Source of the DNA: JBJXHC01 sp046160825
Lineage (GTDB): Bacteria; Bacteroidota; Ignavibacteria; UBA10030; UBA6906
DNA length: 53,367 bases
Direction of reading: 5' to 3'
NCBI GenBank assembly: GCA_046160825.1
Contig: JBJXHC010000059.1
Coordinates: 1-53,367 of the forward strand
The first letter of the stretch is position 1. Every line of letters starts with the position of its first letter. The notes beneath the pieces are model-generated. The model searched no databases, had not been told where the DNA came from, and was given only the letters and a program-made list of their open reading frames with translations. The translations under genes were made by a program, and so were the position numbers. This document shows, piece after piece, positions 8,682 through 17,422 of the stretch.

Positions 8682-8906
8682 TTATTCTTTTTTTGTTGCG
8701 GTGGTCAGCATGGTGAGCACGCAGATCCATTTCTCCTGTGTACGGATGAAAACGCTTGACGACCATTCGTATAATTCAAACGGATTGCCTTTGTATTTTC
8801 CGGCACTCGTACCGCGACTCGTGACGACGCCCGTGTTGCCGTAGATCTTGATCCTGATTTCATCCGAGTCCATCCCTTTGTCCTTCAAAAGTTCCGTAAA
8901 CCAACG
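8682..8906 (-). pseudogene. 3' remnant of an NTF2/SnoaL-like (DUF4440-type) gene
   Basis: The minus-strand frame reads RWFTELLKDKGMDSDEI, then IRIKIYGNTGVVTSRGTSAGKYKG, WSSSVFIRTQEKWICVLTML and ends in TKKE-stop. This resembles the C-terminal half of NTF2-like proteins (strand pattern V-x-V-Y-G-D-T-A-V-V-T-G-R, then W-V-x-R-x-G-x-W-x-C-V). Normal members have about 130-150 residues, but only about 75 are recognisable here. The upstream sequence turns into low-complexity spacer and reaches a stop at 8958. The only in-frame start near the homology is a TTG at 8888 inside the domain. I therefore call it a truncated relic. A short functional protein is possible but less likely. Confidence 0.55.
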
Positions 8907-9127
8907 GCAAGGTGTAGATGTTCGGAATAAAAGCTCAACTATTCGGAACCTCCGGTTTTACAGTTTACGGCTGGCGAAAGGGGATCCCCGTATCTCACAT
9001 CCCCAATCTGAAATCTCTAATCCAGCAAGGTTTTACGCAGGTTCAAATCTCAAAACCCAAAAGACAAACACATGGCTTGGAGCGAAATGTCAAGTACCAA
9101 ATATCAAACACGCGGGCTGAACAAGTG

Positions 9128-11605
9128 TTACCCGCCCAATTTTTTCACCAGCTTTGCATAGCTCGCCAGTTTCGCGTCTACGAGGGCGTGGATGCTGCCG
9201 GGAGTGAACTTGCCGTTGTTTGCTGTGCCGGCAGGTTTGCCGGTGAGGAGTGCAATGCCTTCGTTTATAGAAGCGACAGAATAAATATGGAACTGCTTGC
9301 GTTGTACCGCTTCAACAACATCGTGGCGCAGCATCAGGTCTTTTATGTTTTGTTGGGGGATCAGCACGCCTTGTGTGCCGGTGAGTCCGCGGGATTTACA
9401 GACGTCATAAAAGCCTTCGATCTTCAGGTTCACTCCGCCGATGGGTTGTATCTGTCCGTGCTGGTTGACGGAGCCGGTAACGGCGATGTCCTGCCGCAGT
9501 GGAACGTCGGAGAGACTGGAAAGAAGCGCGTAGATCTCGGTGGAAGAAGCGCTGTCACCGTCCACGCCGTTGTATGATTGCTCGAACGCAATACTTGCGC
9601 TGAGGACGAGCGGTTTGTTCTGCGCGTACACCCCACGGAGATAGCCACTGAGAATCAGCATCCCCTTGTTGTGCGACGGTCCGCTCATCTCCGCTTCACG
9701 TTCGATGTTGATAATGCCAGCGCGTCCCATCGAGGTCTTGCATGTGATGCGCGTCGGTCTGCCGAACGAATGCTCGCCCACCTGGTACACCGAGAGCCCG
9801 TTCACTTGTCCCACCACCGCGCCCTCTGTGTCGATCAGGATGGAGCCTTCGTCTATCATCTCCTGGATTTTCTCTTCCACGAGCTTCACCCGTTCAATCC
9901 GCTCGTCAATGGCTTTGCGTACGTGTTCCTTGTTGACGTGCTTCGATTGCTCCTTGGTTGCCCAGTAGCTCGCTTCACGGATCACGTCTGCGACAACGTT
10001 GAAGCGCGTGGAGAGTTTGTTTTGTTTGCCGGAGAGACGGAGGCCGTATTCAATCACCTCGGACGCCGCAGTGACATCGAACATCAGGAGCTTCTCTTCG
10101 TCAATGATCGTCTTGATAAAAGAAATGTATCCGCCAATGGACTTCTCGTCGTTCGTCATCTCAGTATCGAAATCCGCACGCACCTTGAACACTTTCTTGA
10201 AATCCTCATCCATCCCATAGAGCATTTGATAGATGTACGCATCGCCCACCATAATCACCTTGACGTTCAATGCAATCGGCTCGGGCTTGAGTGCCGAGCT
10301 TGCGCCAAGTATCCCCGATTCAAGAGGCTGGATTTCTATCTGCCTGTTGCGCAGGACGCGCTTGAGTGTCGTCCAGACACCCGGCTCCACCAACGCATCC
10401 ACGGCATTGATAACGAGGTAGCCGCCGTCTGCCTTGAGCAATGAGCCGGCGCGGATCTGCGTGAAGTCCGTGCGCCAAACGCCGTTGCGGTCCACCACCC
10501 GTTCAATCGTGCCGAAGAGGTTTTTGTATCGCGGGTTCGTCTCAATGATAATCGGTACACCCTTCAACTCGCTGTTGTCCACGATGACGTTCACCTGGTA
10601 CTCGGTGAATTCATCCTCTTCCTTCTGCATCTGCATGCCGAGGATGGATTGCTGTGGCTGATCGTCCTTTTGGTGGAAGCGCTGGACGTTGTCCATCACC
10701 TCCTTCTGTACTTCCTTCAGATATTCACGAACGCGTGGCAGGTCGTACTTGCTTTCCATGTCACCGATCAGTTCCTCCACAATCGGTTGAACGATCTTGT
10801 GGTTCAAATCGTCCATGGATTTCTTGGCCTTCCGCTCGATGTTGCGCATCTCGCGCATCACGAGGTCCATCTGCCCTTCGAGATTTGCCTGCTCAGTCGT
10901 GATGGTGTTGTATTGCTCTTGCGTCATTTCTCCCGAGTCCACTTTTGCCTGCAATCCGTCCACACTCATCGGGTTGCCGTCCACGAGCGGTGCAATCTCC
11001 GGCCGCATCCCCGGACCGGTCTGCACCTGCACAACTTCGAATCCCTTTTCCTTCACCTTCTTCTCGAAGTCCTTCAGCACGCTCCGCTGCCGGTTCTGAA
11101 AATGCTCGAGTAACACCTTGCGCTGTTCCTGGTATCTCCTGCTCTCGAATGCCGCGGGAATGGCCTTCTGCAATTCCGCGAGCAGAGACGACATGTCTTT
11201 CTTGAATTCGAGTCCCTTGCCGGCATGTAGGGCGATCATCAAGGGTGCATCGGCGTCACGGAAATTGTGGACGTAGCACTTGTCGGTCAGCTCAGTCGTG
11301 CGGTGCTCGTACTCGTGCAGCAGTTTCTTGATGGTGGTTGTGCGCCCCGTGCCGGAGCGACCGGTCACGAAGATATTGTAGCCGTTGTGCATCATCTCCA
11401 GACCGACACGCAATGCGCGCAGGGCGCGGTCCTGGCCGATGACTTCTTTTGACGGCTTGACGCTCTCGAGATTCCGGATGCCGAGGGATTCCGGCACACA
11501 CGACCAGCGGAGTTGTTCCGGTTTCAGTTCACTGGCGGTGGTGGGGGATGCAGAAGATTTCTTTGTGGTGGATTTTCGGATCGAGCTTTTTGGGTGGCGC
11601 TTCAT
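9128..11605 (-). CDS. Lon-family ATP-dependent protease (LonB/LonC-like, AAA + Ser/Lys)
   Basis: An 825-residue cytosolic AAA+ protease. An N-terminal basic Ser/Thr-rich tail (1-28) precedes the ATPase, whose Walker A is GRSGTGRTT (82-90). A long coiled-coil insertion occupies roughly 150-330. The C-terminal Lon peptidase domain has the Ser-Lys dyad at Ser685 (VDGDSASS) and Lys728 (GGVNLKIEG), 43 residues apart as in Lon. The order resembles the Lon-related COG1067 proteins rather than classical LonA, because there is no LonA N-terminal domain. It probably degrades misfolded or regulatory proteins. No close Shine-Dalgarno is visible. It lies downstream of rodA behind a 290-bp spacer with a purine-rich repeat, so it may have its own promoter. 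Confidence 0.92.
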   Translation of the reverse strand: MKRHPKSSIRKSTTKKSSASPTTASELKPEQLRWSCVPESLGIRNLESVKPSKEVIGQDRALRALRVGLEMMHNGYNIFVTGRSGTGRTTTIKKLLHEYEHRTTELTDKCYVHNFRDADAPLMIALHAGKGLEFKKDMSSLLAELQKAIPAAFESRRYQEQRKVLLEHFQNRQRSVLKDFEKKVKEKGFEVVQVQTGPGMRPEIAPLVDGNPMSVDGLQAKVDSGEMTQEQYNTITTEQANLEGQMDLVMREMRNIERKAKKSMDDLNHKIVQPIVEELIGDMESKYDLPRVREYLKEVQKEVMDNVQRFHQKDDQPQQSILGMQMQKEEDEFTEYQVNVIVDNSELKGVPIIIETNPRYKNLFGTIERVVDRNGVWRTDFTQIRAGSLLKADGGYLVINAVDALVEPGVWTTLKRVLRNRQIEIQPLESGILGASSALKPEPIALNVKVIMVGDAYIYQMLYGMDEDFKKVFKVRADFDTEMTNDEKSIGGYISFIKTIIDEEKLLMFDVTAASEVIEYGLRLSGKQNKLSTRFNVVADVIREASYWATKEQSKHVNKEHVRKAIDERIERVKLVEEKIQEMIDEGSILIDTEGAVVGQVNGLSVYQVGEHSFGRPTRITCKTSMGRAGIINIEREAEMSGPSHNKGMLILSGYLRGVYAQNKPLVLSASIAFEQSYNGVDGDSASSTEIYALLSSLSDVPLRQDIAVTGSVNQHGQIQPIGGVNLKIEGFYDVCKSRGLTGTQGVLIPQQNIKDLMLRHDVVEAVQRKQFHIYSVASINEGIALLTGKPAGTANNGKFTPGSIHALVDAKLASYAKLVKKLGG

Positions 11606-11896
11606 GTTGCCTGTGGGTATGATGAATGAGTTGATGGCAATTCGTTGGCATCAAGAGTACGGATTGCGGGGGAGAGATTCAAGAGAACAATTATCAATTG
11701 GCAATCAGCAACAAACAATGAAGGTGGAGGGCGAAAGGCGAAGAGCGATGATTTGAAATGCGAAGGGCGAAATACGAAATTGGGAACGGCTAAGAGCGGA
11801 AAGCGGGAAGCGGAAAATGGAGAATGGAAAGCGGAAAGGGATGATCTGAAATGCGAACTGGAAGCGACACACTTCACATTTCGAATTTCGCGTTGC
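11606..11896. repeat. intergenic region dominated by purine-rich word repeat (copy B)
   Basis: The 291 bases between rodA and the Lon-like gene contain AATTATCAATTGGCAATCAGCAACAAACAATGAA words, then a purine-rich tract at about 11721-11865 (GGAGGGCGAAAGGCGAAGAGCG, AATGCGAAGGGCGAAATACG, GCGGAAAGCGGGAAGCGG). A reading frame across it on the minus strand is only a translation of the repeat. Confidence 0.65.
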
Positions 11897-13114
11897 TTAA
11901 TACTCTTTCCTGTTGGCGAAAAGGTTGAGCAGAAGTCCCACCATGACCATGTTGGTGATCAAGGCAGAGCCTCCATAGCTGAGGAAGGGAAGAGGCACGC
12001 CGACAACGGGAAGCAAGCCCAGCGACATGCCGACGTTAATAAAGACGTGTGAGCAAAAGATCGCACCTATGCCAATGGCGACGATACTGCCGAATGGATT
12101 TTTCACGGCGGCACCGAGCCAGACACTGCGTGAAAGAAGGGCAGCGAACAGCATAAGCACCGCGAACGCTCCGACAAAACCAAACTCCTCTCCCGGTACA
12201 CAGAAGATAAAATCCGTCCACTGCTCGGGGATGAAATTCAATTGCGTCTGTGTGCCGCGCAGATAGCCCTTGCCGAGGAATCCGCCGGAGCCGATGGCGA
12301 CCTTGGACTGCATGACGTTATATCCCGCGCCCAACGGGTCGGCGTTCGGGTCGAGGAACGTGGCAATGCGTTTCTGCTGGTAGGGCTTCAGTCCGTCATA
12401 AATTGACTGGACAGAAATACCAACGAGTACGGAAACGGAAAACACCACAGCGGCAACAATGCGATGCTCCTTCGTCAAATAAATAAACACACCCAGAATA
12501 ATGATGGCGATGAGAAAAGGGGTTGTGCCGAAGAGCGCCGTGAGTGCTGCGATACCCGGCGCAATAATCGCGAGCAACGTAAACCGTGATGCGCCCCCCC
12601 AATAAAGAATAGGGAAGAACATGCACATATAAATCATCGCTGTGCCGGTATCGGGTTGGAGCATAATCAGTGCGACGGGAAGAAGCACGATACCTGATGC
12701 GACGGCAAGGTTCTTAAAATTGGAAAGAGTGACATCGCTGCGCGAAAGGTAAGTCGCAAGCGCAAGCACCGTGGTAATCTTTGTGAACTCTGACGGTTGC
12801 AGACGGAACGCGCCGAGATTGAACCAGCTTGTCGATCCGGAGACGGTCTTTCCCAACAACAACACCGAGACCAGCATGAGGATAGAAGCAAAGTACGCCG
12901 GATAGGAAATGAACTGGATAAATCGGAACGGCAGAAACAACAACACGATCATCATAAAACATCCAGCCCCGGCATACAACAGCTGCTTGTAGAGAATATC
13001 GGACGCGCCGGCGTCATAGGTTGCACTGTAGATTGACACGAGGCCAAAGGCAACGAGCGCCAGGGTGACGAGGATTGTCCAATAGTCAATATGGTCTTTG
13101 AAATAATTGGACAT
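11897..13114 (-). CDS. rodA: peptidoglycan glycosyltransferase RodA
   Basis: A 405-residue SEDS-family membrane protein with about ten hydrophobic segments. It polymerises lipid II glycan strands during lateral wall growth together with PBP2. Family signatures include SGSTSWFNLGAFRLQPSEFTK (split over 92-112), the extracellular FLDPNADPLGAGYN loop (253-266), which holds the expected catalytic aspartate (Asp255/Asp259), and GVPLPFLSYGGSAL near the C-terminus. Length is normal. The start codon lies 2 nt after the stop of the PBP2 gene, so the two are almost certainly translationally coupled. It is the last gene of the mreBCD-mrdA-rodA operon. Confidence 0.95.
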   Translation of the reverse strand: MSNYFKDHIDYWTILVTLALVAFGLVSIYSATYDAGASDILYKQLLYAGAGCFMMIVLLFLPFRFIQFISYPAYFASILMLVSVLLLGKTVSGSTSWFNLGAFRLQPSEFTKITTVLALATYLSRSDVTLSNFKNLAVASGIVLLPVALIMLQPDTGTAMIYMCMFFPILYWGGASRFTLLAIIAPGIAALTALFGTTPFLIAIIILGVFIYLTKEHRIVAAVVFSVSVLVGISVQSIYDGLKPYQQKRIATFLDPNADPLGAGYNVMQSKVAIGSGGFLGKGYLRGTQTQLNFIPEQWTDFIFCVPGEEFGFVGAFAVLMLFAALLSRSVWLGAAVKNPFGSIVAIGIGAIFCSHVFINVGMSLGLLPVVGVPLPFLSYGGSALITNMVMVGLLLNLFANRKEY

Positions 13115-13116
13115 CG

Positions 13117-15006
13117 TCAGTTCTGGGCGGTGAGCGTGGAGGAAAGAGGTGAAACGTCTGCGGCTTCAGCGGGGGGCAGACGTTTGGCCGTCGTCGAATC
13201 CATAACTGTTGTTGTCTTTGCGTCAAACGAGGGATCGTTGCGAACGACGCGTCCGTACAGATACTTCTCGAAACACATTCCCGCCATTGGCGCTGCGAAC
13301 GAGCCGCCATAGCCGATGTTCTCCACCAGTACAGCGATGGCGATCTTTGGTTTATCGAACGGTGCGAACCCGATGAACCATGAGTGATCCTTGCCGTGCG
13401 GGTTCTGCGCTGTGCCGGTTTTTCCCGCAGCCTCAATGCCCTTCACCCGCGCGAGCCCGGCCGTCCCTCCCGACTCCTCCACAACACGACGCATTCCTTC
13501 ACGCACGATATTCCAGGTATTGGACTTGAGATTGATCTTTCGCTGATCGTGATGGAGGGTGGTGACTTTCTTTGTGACTTTATCGCGGACAGCATAGACG
13601 GCGTGTGGTTGATGGAAATATCCCTTGTTGGCAAGCGCCGCCGTATAACACGCCATTTGTATGGGCGAGACGCCAAGTTCTCCCTGACCAATGCCGAGAC
13701 TCGGCAGATAGCCTCGCGTCCAACCATTGGCACCGTAGCGCCTGTTCATCCACTCCGTCGTTGGGAGCAATCCCGGATTTTCCTCTGAAATATCGATGCC
13801 GGTGGCTTTGCCGAATCCGAACTCCGCGCCATAGTGCGCCCAATCATCGAGTCCCACTTTCATCATAAGCGTATAGAAATACACGTTGCAGGATTTTTGG
13901 ATCGCTTCCACCATATCCGTTGAGCCGTGGACGTGGAGATCTTTGAACACTTTGTTGCCGACTCTGTATGCGCCGGTGCATTGGACACGCCACGATGGGG
14001 AAACGATGCCGCGTTCCAGCGCCGCTATCGCGAGAATCATTTTATATGTCGAACCGGGAGGATACCGCGTAAGCGTTGCACGATTGAAGAGAGGTCGCGA
14101 TTCATCCACGTTCAGTGAACGCCAAATGTCCGCAGGAGTAACACCGCTGAAGATGGAAAGATTGTAATCCGGTTTACTGACCATGGCGAGTATGCCGCCG
14201 TCTTCCGGATCAAGCGCAACCAACGCTCCGCGCTTGTCTGCGAAGAGCGACTCCGCCAGCGCCTGGAGTTCAAAATCCATGGTGAGAAAGAGATCGCTTC
14301 CCTCAACAGAAGGGATGTCGTTCCGGCCACTGTCGAAACTCCCGACCACTTGCCCGCGCACGTTCACCGTGCTGAATTCAGCGCCCCTGGTTCCGCGTAG
14401 AGTTCGTTCATACTCTCCTTCCAACCCGGAAGAGCCGACGACGTCTCCCTGCGTGTATTCCTCTCCAAGCGATTTCAATTGATTCTCGGAAACCTCTTTG
14501 GTATAGCCGAGGATGTGGGAGGCGACTGCGTCGGTGGTGTAGAAACGCTTCGATTCAATCTGATAGTCGATGCCCGGGAGCCTGTCGCGGTGTTCTTCCA
14601 GACTCGAGATCGTTTTGAAATCCACGTCGCGTTTGATCTTCACGGGAGCAAAACGCGAGTACGCTGCACCCTTCTTCAGCCTTTCACGGATGAACTCAGG
14701 TTCGAGGGCGAGAAGAGAAGAAAGGTGTCCGATGTTGCTAGTATCGAACTCGAACGGCATGACGGTTACCGTGAACGAGGGGCGGTTATCGACCACCAGG
14801 TTCCCCGTCCGATCAAACAAATACCCGCGCACCGGTTCCTTCGGAATGGTGCGGATGCTGTTCTCCTCAGACTTTTTTCCATATTCGTCCGAGTAGATGA
14901 GTTGAAGCTGGTAGAGACGGCCCACGAACAAACAGAAAACGGCGGTGATCACCACATAAAGCACCCGACGCTTCCGGTATATATATATGTCTTCCTGGAT
15001 AGGCAT
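13117..15006 (-). CDS. mrdA: penicillin-binding protein 2 (elongasome transpeptidase)
   Basis: A 629-residue class B PBP that cross-links peptidoglycan during elongation. One transmembrane helix (residues 15-32) is followed by the dimerisation/pedestal domain (about 50-230, with RGYLFDRTGNLVVDN) and the transpeptidase domain. The penicillin-binding motifs are all present: Ser319-Thr-Tyr-Lys322 (PPGSTYK), Ser372-Cys-Asn374 and Lys529-Thr-Gly531 (AGKTGTAQNPHG). The gene sits 2 nt from mreD upstream and 2 nt from rodA downstream. Nothing unusual is seen. Confidence 0.95.
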   Translation of the reverse strand: MPIQEDIYIYRKRRVLYVVITAVFCLFVGRLYQLQLIYSDEYGKKSEENSIRTIPKEPVRGYLFDRTGNLVVDNRPSFTVTVMPFEFDTSNIGHLSSLLALEPEFIRERLKKGAAYSRFAPVKIKRDVDFKTISSLEEHRDRLPGIDYQIESKRFYTTDAVASHILGYTKEVSENQLKSLGEEYTQGDVVGSSGLEGEYERTLRGTRGAEFSTVNVRGQVVGSFDSGRNDIPSVEGSDLFLTMDFELQALAESLFADKRGALVALDPEDGGILAMVSKPDYNLSIFSGVTPADIWRSLNVDESRPLFNRATLTRYPPGSTYKMILAIAALERGIVSPSWRVQCTGAYRVGNKVFKDLHVHGSTDMVEAIQKSCNVYFYTLMMKVGLDDWAHYGAEFGFGKATGIDISEENPGLLPTTEWMNRRYGANGWTRGYLPSLGIGQGELGVSPIQMACYTAALANKGYFHQPHAVYAVRDKVTKKVTTLHHDQRKINLKSNTWNIVREGMRRVVEESGGTAGLARVKGIEAAGKTGTAQNPHGKDHSWFIGFAPFDKPKIAIAVLVENIGYGGSFAAPMAGMCFEKYLYGRVVRNDPSFDAKTTTVMDSTTAKRLPPAEAADVSPLSSTLTAQN

Positions 15007-15008
15007 GG

Positions 15009-15500
15009 TTATGACAGCATCTTTCGCGCAAATGCAAACATTGGGAACAATCCCACGGCCGTTGTATAGAGTGTTGCCGGGAAGCCATACAACAGCAGAA
15101 TGCCCGCAACATCAATGCCGGTTCCTTGCAGGAAGATAATAAAATAGAGTGTATTATGCAGAAACGCCGCAACTCCGATGGCAATCAGAAAATAGTACCC
15201 ACCGAGTGTCTGCAAGATCTTGTTTTCATTATAGAAATATCCGGCACAGAATCCGGCAACGGTCTTGGTGAGTGCCGAAAGCCCGAGCATTCCGTCTCCC
15301 CCGGCCAGCAGATCCATGGCCCCGCCGATCAGAAATCCTGCAACCGTTGCGGTAATTTGTCCCTCACGAATGGCAAGATAGACAATCCAGACAATGAGGA
15401 TGTCCGGTACAATGTCTCTGATCGCAAGGAAGTTCGCGATCGTCGTTTGGATGATGATGAAAAGAACTGAGAGTGTGATGTAACGGAAAACGCGGATCAT
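15009..15500 (-). CDS. mreD: rod shape-determining protein MreD
   Basis: A 163-residue, highly hydrophobic protein with about five transmembrane helices; length and position fit MreD, a membrane component of the elongasome. The sequence itself diverges widely in this family, and I recognise it mainly by DILIVWIVYLAIREGQ and GFLIGGAMDLLAGGDGMLGLSAL, the conserved helix-turn after the third segment. It lies between mreC (8 nt gap) and mrdA (2 nt gap). Confidence 0.9.
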   Translation of the reverse strand: MIRVFRYITLSVLFIIIQTTIANFLAIRDIVPDILIVWIVYLAIREGQITATVAGFLIGGAMDLLAGGDGMLGLSALTKTVAGFCAGYFYNENKILQTLGGYYFLIAIGVAAFLHNTLYFIIFLQGTGIDVAGILLLYGFPATLYTTAVGLFPMFAFARKMLS

Positions 15501-15508
15501 GCGCTGGG

Positions 15509-16339
15509 TTATTGGTTGGGAATGATATGCTCAAGTACAATCCGGCTGCTGTCCGGTACATGGGTTACCACGAAGGCCTCTTCGAGACGGTGAAAATCAA
15601 CCGACGGAGTAATCTCCACATCCTGGAACAACGCGCCGGGCTTTTGCCCTGTTGCCGAAACGACTCCGATTTTTATCCCCGGGGGGAAGATGCTGCTGTA
15701 CTCCGATGTGATGACGACGTCTCCGGGTTTGACGTCCAGCGTTTTCGCGACGTTCTTCAACCAAAGTTTTTCGCCGCCTTCCCACACCACGATACCGTCG
15801 ACACGCCCGCGCTGTACTTTCGCGCTCGCGCGGAATTCCTTATTCAATAATATTTGTCCGATGGCAAACCGGCCGCTAGTCGCAATGACGCGGCCTACGA
15901 GTCCGGCATCTGTTACGATTGGCATATTCTCTTTGACGCCGTTCTCTTCCCCCACATCCATCGTAATCGTGTTGCGCAGGAGCTGGAGGTTTTTCCCCAC
16001 CACATTCGCGCTGACGTAACGGTAGACGGTATTGTCCTTGAGTTCCAACAACTGTCGCAGACGGATATTCTCCAAGCTTGCCTCACGTAGCCGGCTTGCT
16101 TCGTCGGCAAGAGTGACGTTGAGCTCTCTCAGCGTTTTGTTCTCACCACGCAAATCGAAATAATTGGGAATAAACCCTGCAGCATCCTGCAGGAAGCCGA
16201 TCGCGCCGACGGTCAGCGCCCTGATCCTGCGGATCTGCGGGGCATCGTTCACTGCGAGCAATGCAATGGAGAGAAGAATGAGAAACGCGAAGAGGAGATA
16301 TTCCTTGAAGAGAAACAGTATGTCGTACAGACGCCTCAT
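15509..16339 (-). CDS. mreC: rod shape-determining protein MreC
   Basis: A 276-residue bitopic protein. A cytoplasmic start (MRRLYDILFLFKEY) is followed by a membrane helix (residues 15-30), a coiled-coil of about 60-95 (ENKTLRELNVTLADEASRLREA) and two beta-barrel domains of the periplasmic part, including VVGKNLQ, ENMPIVTDAGLVGRV and GDVVITSEYSSIFPPGIKIGVV. These are classic MreC features; it links MreB inside the cell to PBP2 outside. It lies 27 nt after mreB and 8 nt before mreD. Confidence 0.95.
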   Translation of the reverse strand: MRRLYDILFLFKEYLLFAFLILLSIALLAVNDAPQIRRIRALTVGAIGFLQDAAGFIPNYFDLRGENKTLRELNVTLADEASRLREASLENIRLRQLLELKDNTVYRYVSANVVGKNLQLLRNTITMDVGEENGVKENMPIVTDAGLVGRVIATSGRFAIGQILLNKEFRASAKVQRGRVDGIVVWEGGEKLWLKNVAKTLDVKPGDVVITSEYSSIFPPGIKIGVVSATGQKPGALFQDVEITPSVDFHRLEEAFVVTHVPDSSRIVLEHIIPNQ

Positions 16340-16358
16340 GGGGAGAGTTCCGGCAACC

Positions 16359-16380
16359 GCCGGAGATCAATACCTCCGGC
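16359..16380 (-). other. hairpin between mreB and mreC
   Basis: A 7-bp GC-rich stem GCCGGAG / CTCCGGC with an 8-nt loop contains the mreB stop codon. It lies about 20 nt before the mreC start on the minus strand. There is no U-run, so it is not a complete terminator. It could stabilise the mreB end of the message or lower mreC readthrough. Confidence 0.5.
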
Positions 16381-17392
16381 TCTTGATGAGGACTTTCGAG
16401 TAGTGATTCAGGTTTTCCATTACTTTGCCGGTGCCGCGTACGACTGCGGTGAGAGGGTCCTCGGAAACGTGAACAGGCAAACTTGTTTCGAGACGCAAGC
16501 GTTCATCAAGACCCTTCAGCAGTGCACCACCGCCACTGAGCATGACGCCGCGGTCGAGAATATCCGCCGAAAGTTCCGGCGGCGTGCGTTCGAGTGTAAG
16601 CTTCACCGCCTCGACAATCGCCGCGACTGGTTCGGCAAGTGCTTCACGTATTTCGACAGAGCTTGCCTCCGTGGTTTTGGGGATGCCGTTGACGAGGTCC
16701 CGTCCCTTCACACGGATGGTGATTTCCTCCTTGAGCGGCATCGCTGAACCGACTTCACATTTGATCGCTTCCGCCGTTCGCTCACCAATCAGGATGTTGT
16801 GGTTTTTCTTGAAGAACTGCACGATGGCGTTGTTCATCTCGTCACCCGCAATGCGGATGGATTCTTCATTGACGATACCGGAAAGGGCAATGACCGCAAT
16901 TTCCGTTGTCCCGCCGCCGATATCAACAATCATGTTACCCACGGGGGCTTCGACGTCGAGGCCAACGCCGATTGCCGCGGCCATCGGTTCGGCAATCAGG
17001 TGGACTTCTTTTGCTCCGGCGTGTTCAGCCGAATCGCGCACTGCGCGTTTCTCCACTTCGGTCACACCGCTCGGAACGCAGACAACAATCCTCCGGCTTG
17101 GCATCCAGTTGGCGTGGATCTTCCGGATGAACTCGCGCAACATCCCCTCTGCGATTTCAAAATCGGCGATGACACCGTCCTTCATCGGTCGGATGGTGCG
17201 AATATCCCGATGGGTTCTGCCCAGCATCTCCTGCGCCTCCTTGCCGATGGCGACGATCTTCTTCGTGTTCCTGTCGAACGCCACGATGGAGGGCTCGTTC
17301 AGCACGATACCTTTGCCCTTCATGTGGATGAGGGTGTTTGCCGTGCCGAGGTCGATGGCAAGGTCTGCAGAGAAGAGGTTGAAAAGGCTCAT
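16367..17392 (-). CDS. mreB: rod shape-determining actin homologue MreB
   Basis: A 341-residue actin-fold ATPase that forms membrane-bound filaments guiding lateral wall synthesis. Signatures include the phosphate-1 loop AIDLGTANTLIHMKGKGIV near the N-terminus, the phosphate-2 loop IVDIGGGTTEIAVIA and the adenosine motif GGGALLKGLDERL. The N-terminus (MSLFNLFSADLAI) carries the usual short hydrophobic patch. Length is normal. It is preceded by purH (30 nt gap), a neighbour order conserved in Bacteroidota. Confidence 0.97.
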   Translation of the reverse strand: MSLFNLFSADLAIDLGTANTLIHMKGKGIVLNEPSIVAFDRNTKKIVAIGKEAQEMLGRTHRDIRTIRPMKDGVIADFEIAEGMLREFIRKIHANWMPSRRIVVCVPSGVTEVEKRAVRDSAEHAGAKEVHLIAEPMAAAIGVGLDVEAPVGNMIVDIGGGTTEIAVIALSGIVNEESIRIAGDEMNNAIVQFFKKNHNILIGERTAEAIKCEVGSAMPLKEEITIRVKGRDLVNGIPKTTEASSVEIREALAEPVAAIVEAVKLTLERTPPELSADILDRGVMLSGGGALLKGLDERLRLETSLPVHVSEDPLTAVVRGTGKVMENLNHYSKVLIKSRRY

Positions 17393-17422
17393 GGGATATT
17401 GGGATTGTGTGTGCTATTATCC

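Larger units (their letters stand above)
8437..9127. other. 691-bp gap: gene remnant plus low-complexity words
   Basis: Contains the promoter region of the T9SS gene, a purine-rich word repeat (8626-8681), an NTF2-like coding remnant on the minus strand (8682-8906) and A/C-rich text (8960-9110, with AAATCTC- and CAAATATCAAA-like words). No other gene is visible. Confidence 0.6.

Noticed and set aside
9035..9062. tRNA-like T-loop text GGTTCAAATC
   Set aside because: No acceptor stem, D-arm or anticodon arm can be drawn around it. It is part of A/C-rich spacer.
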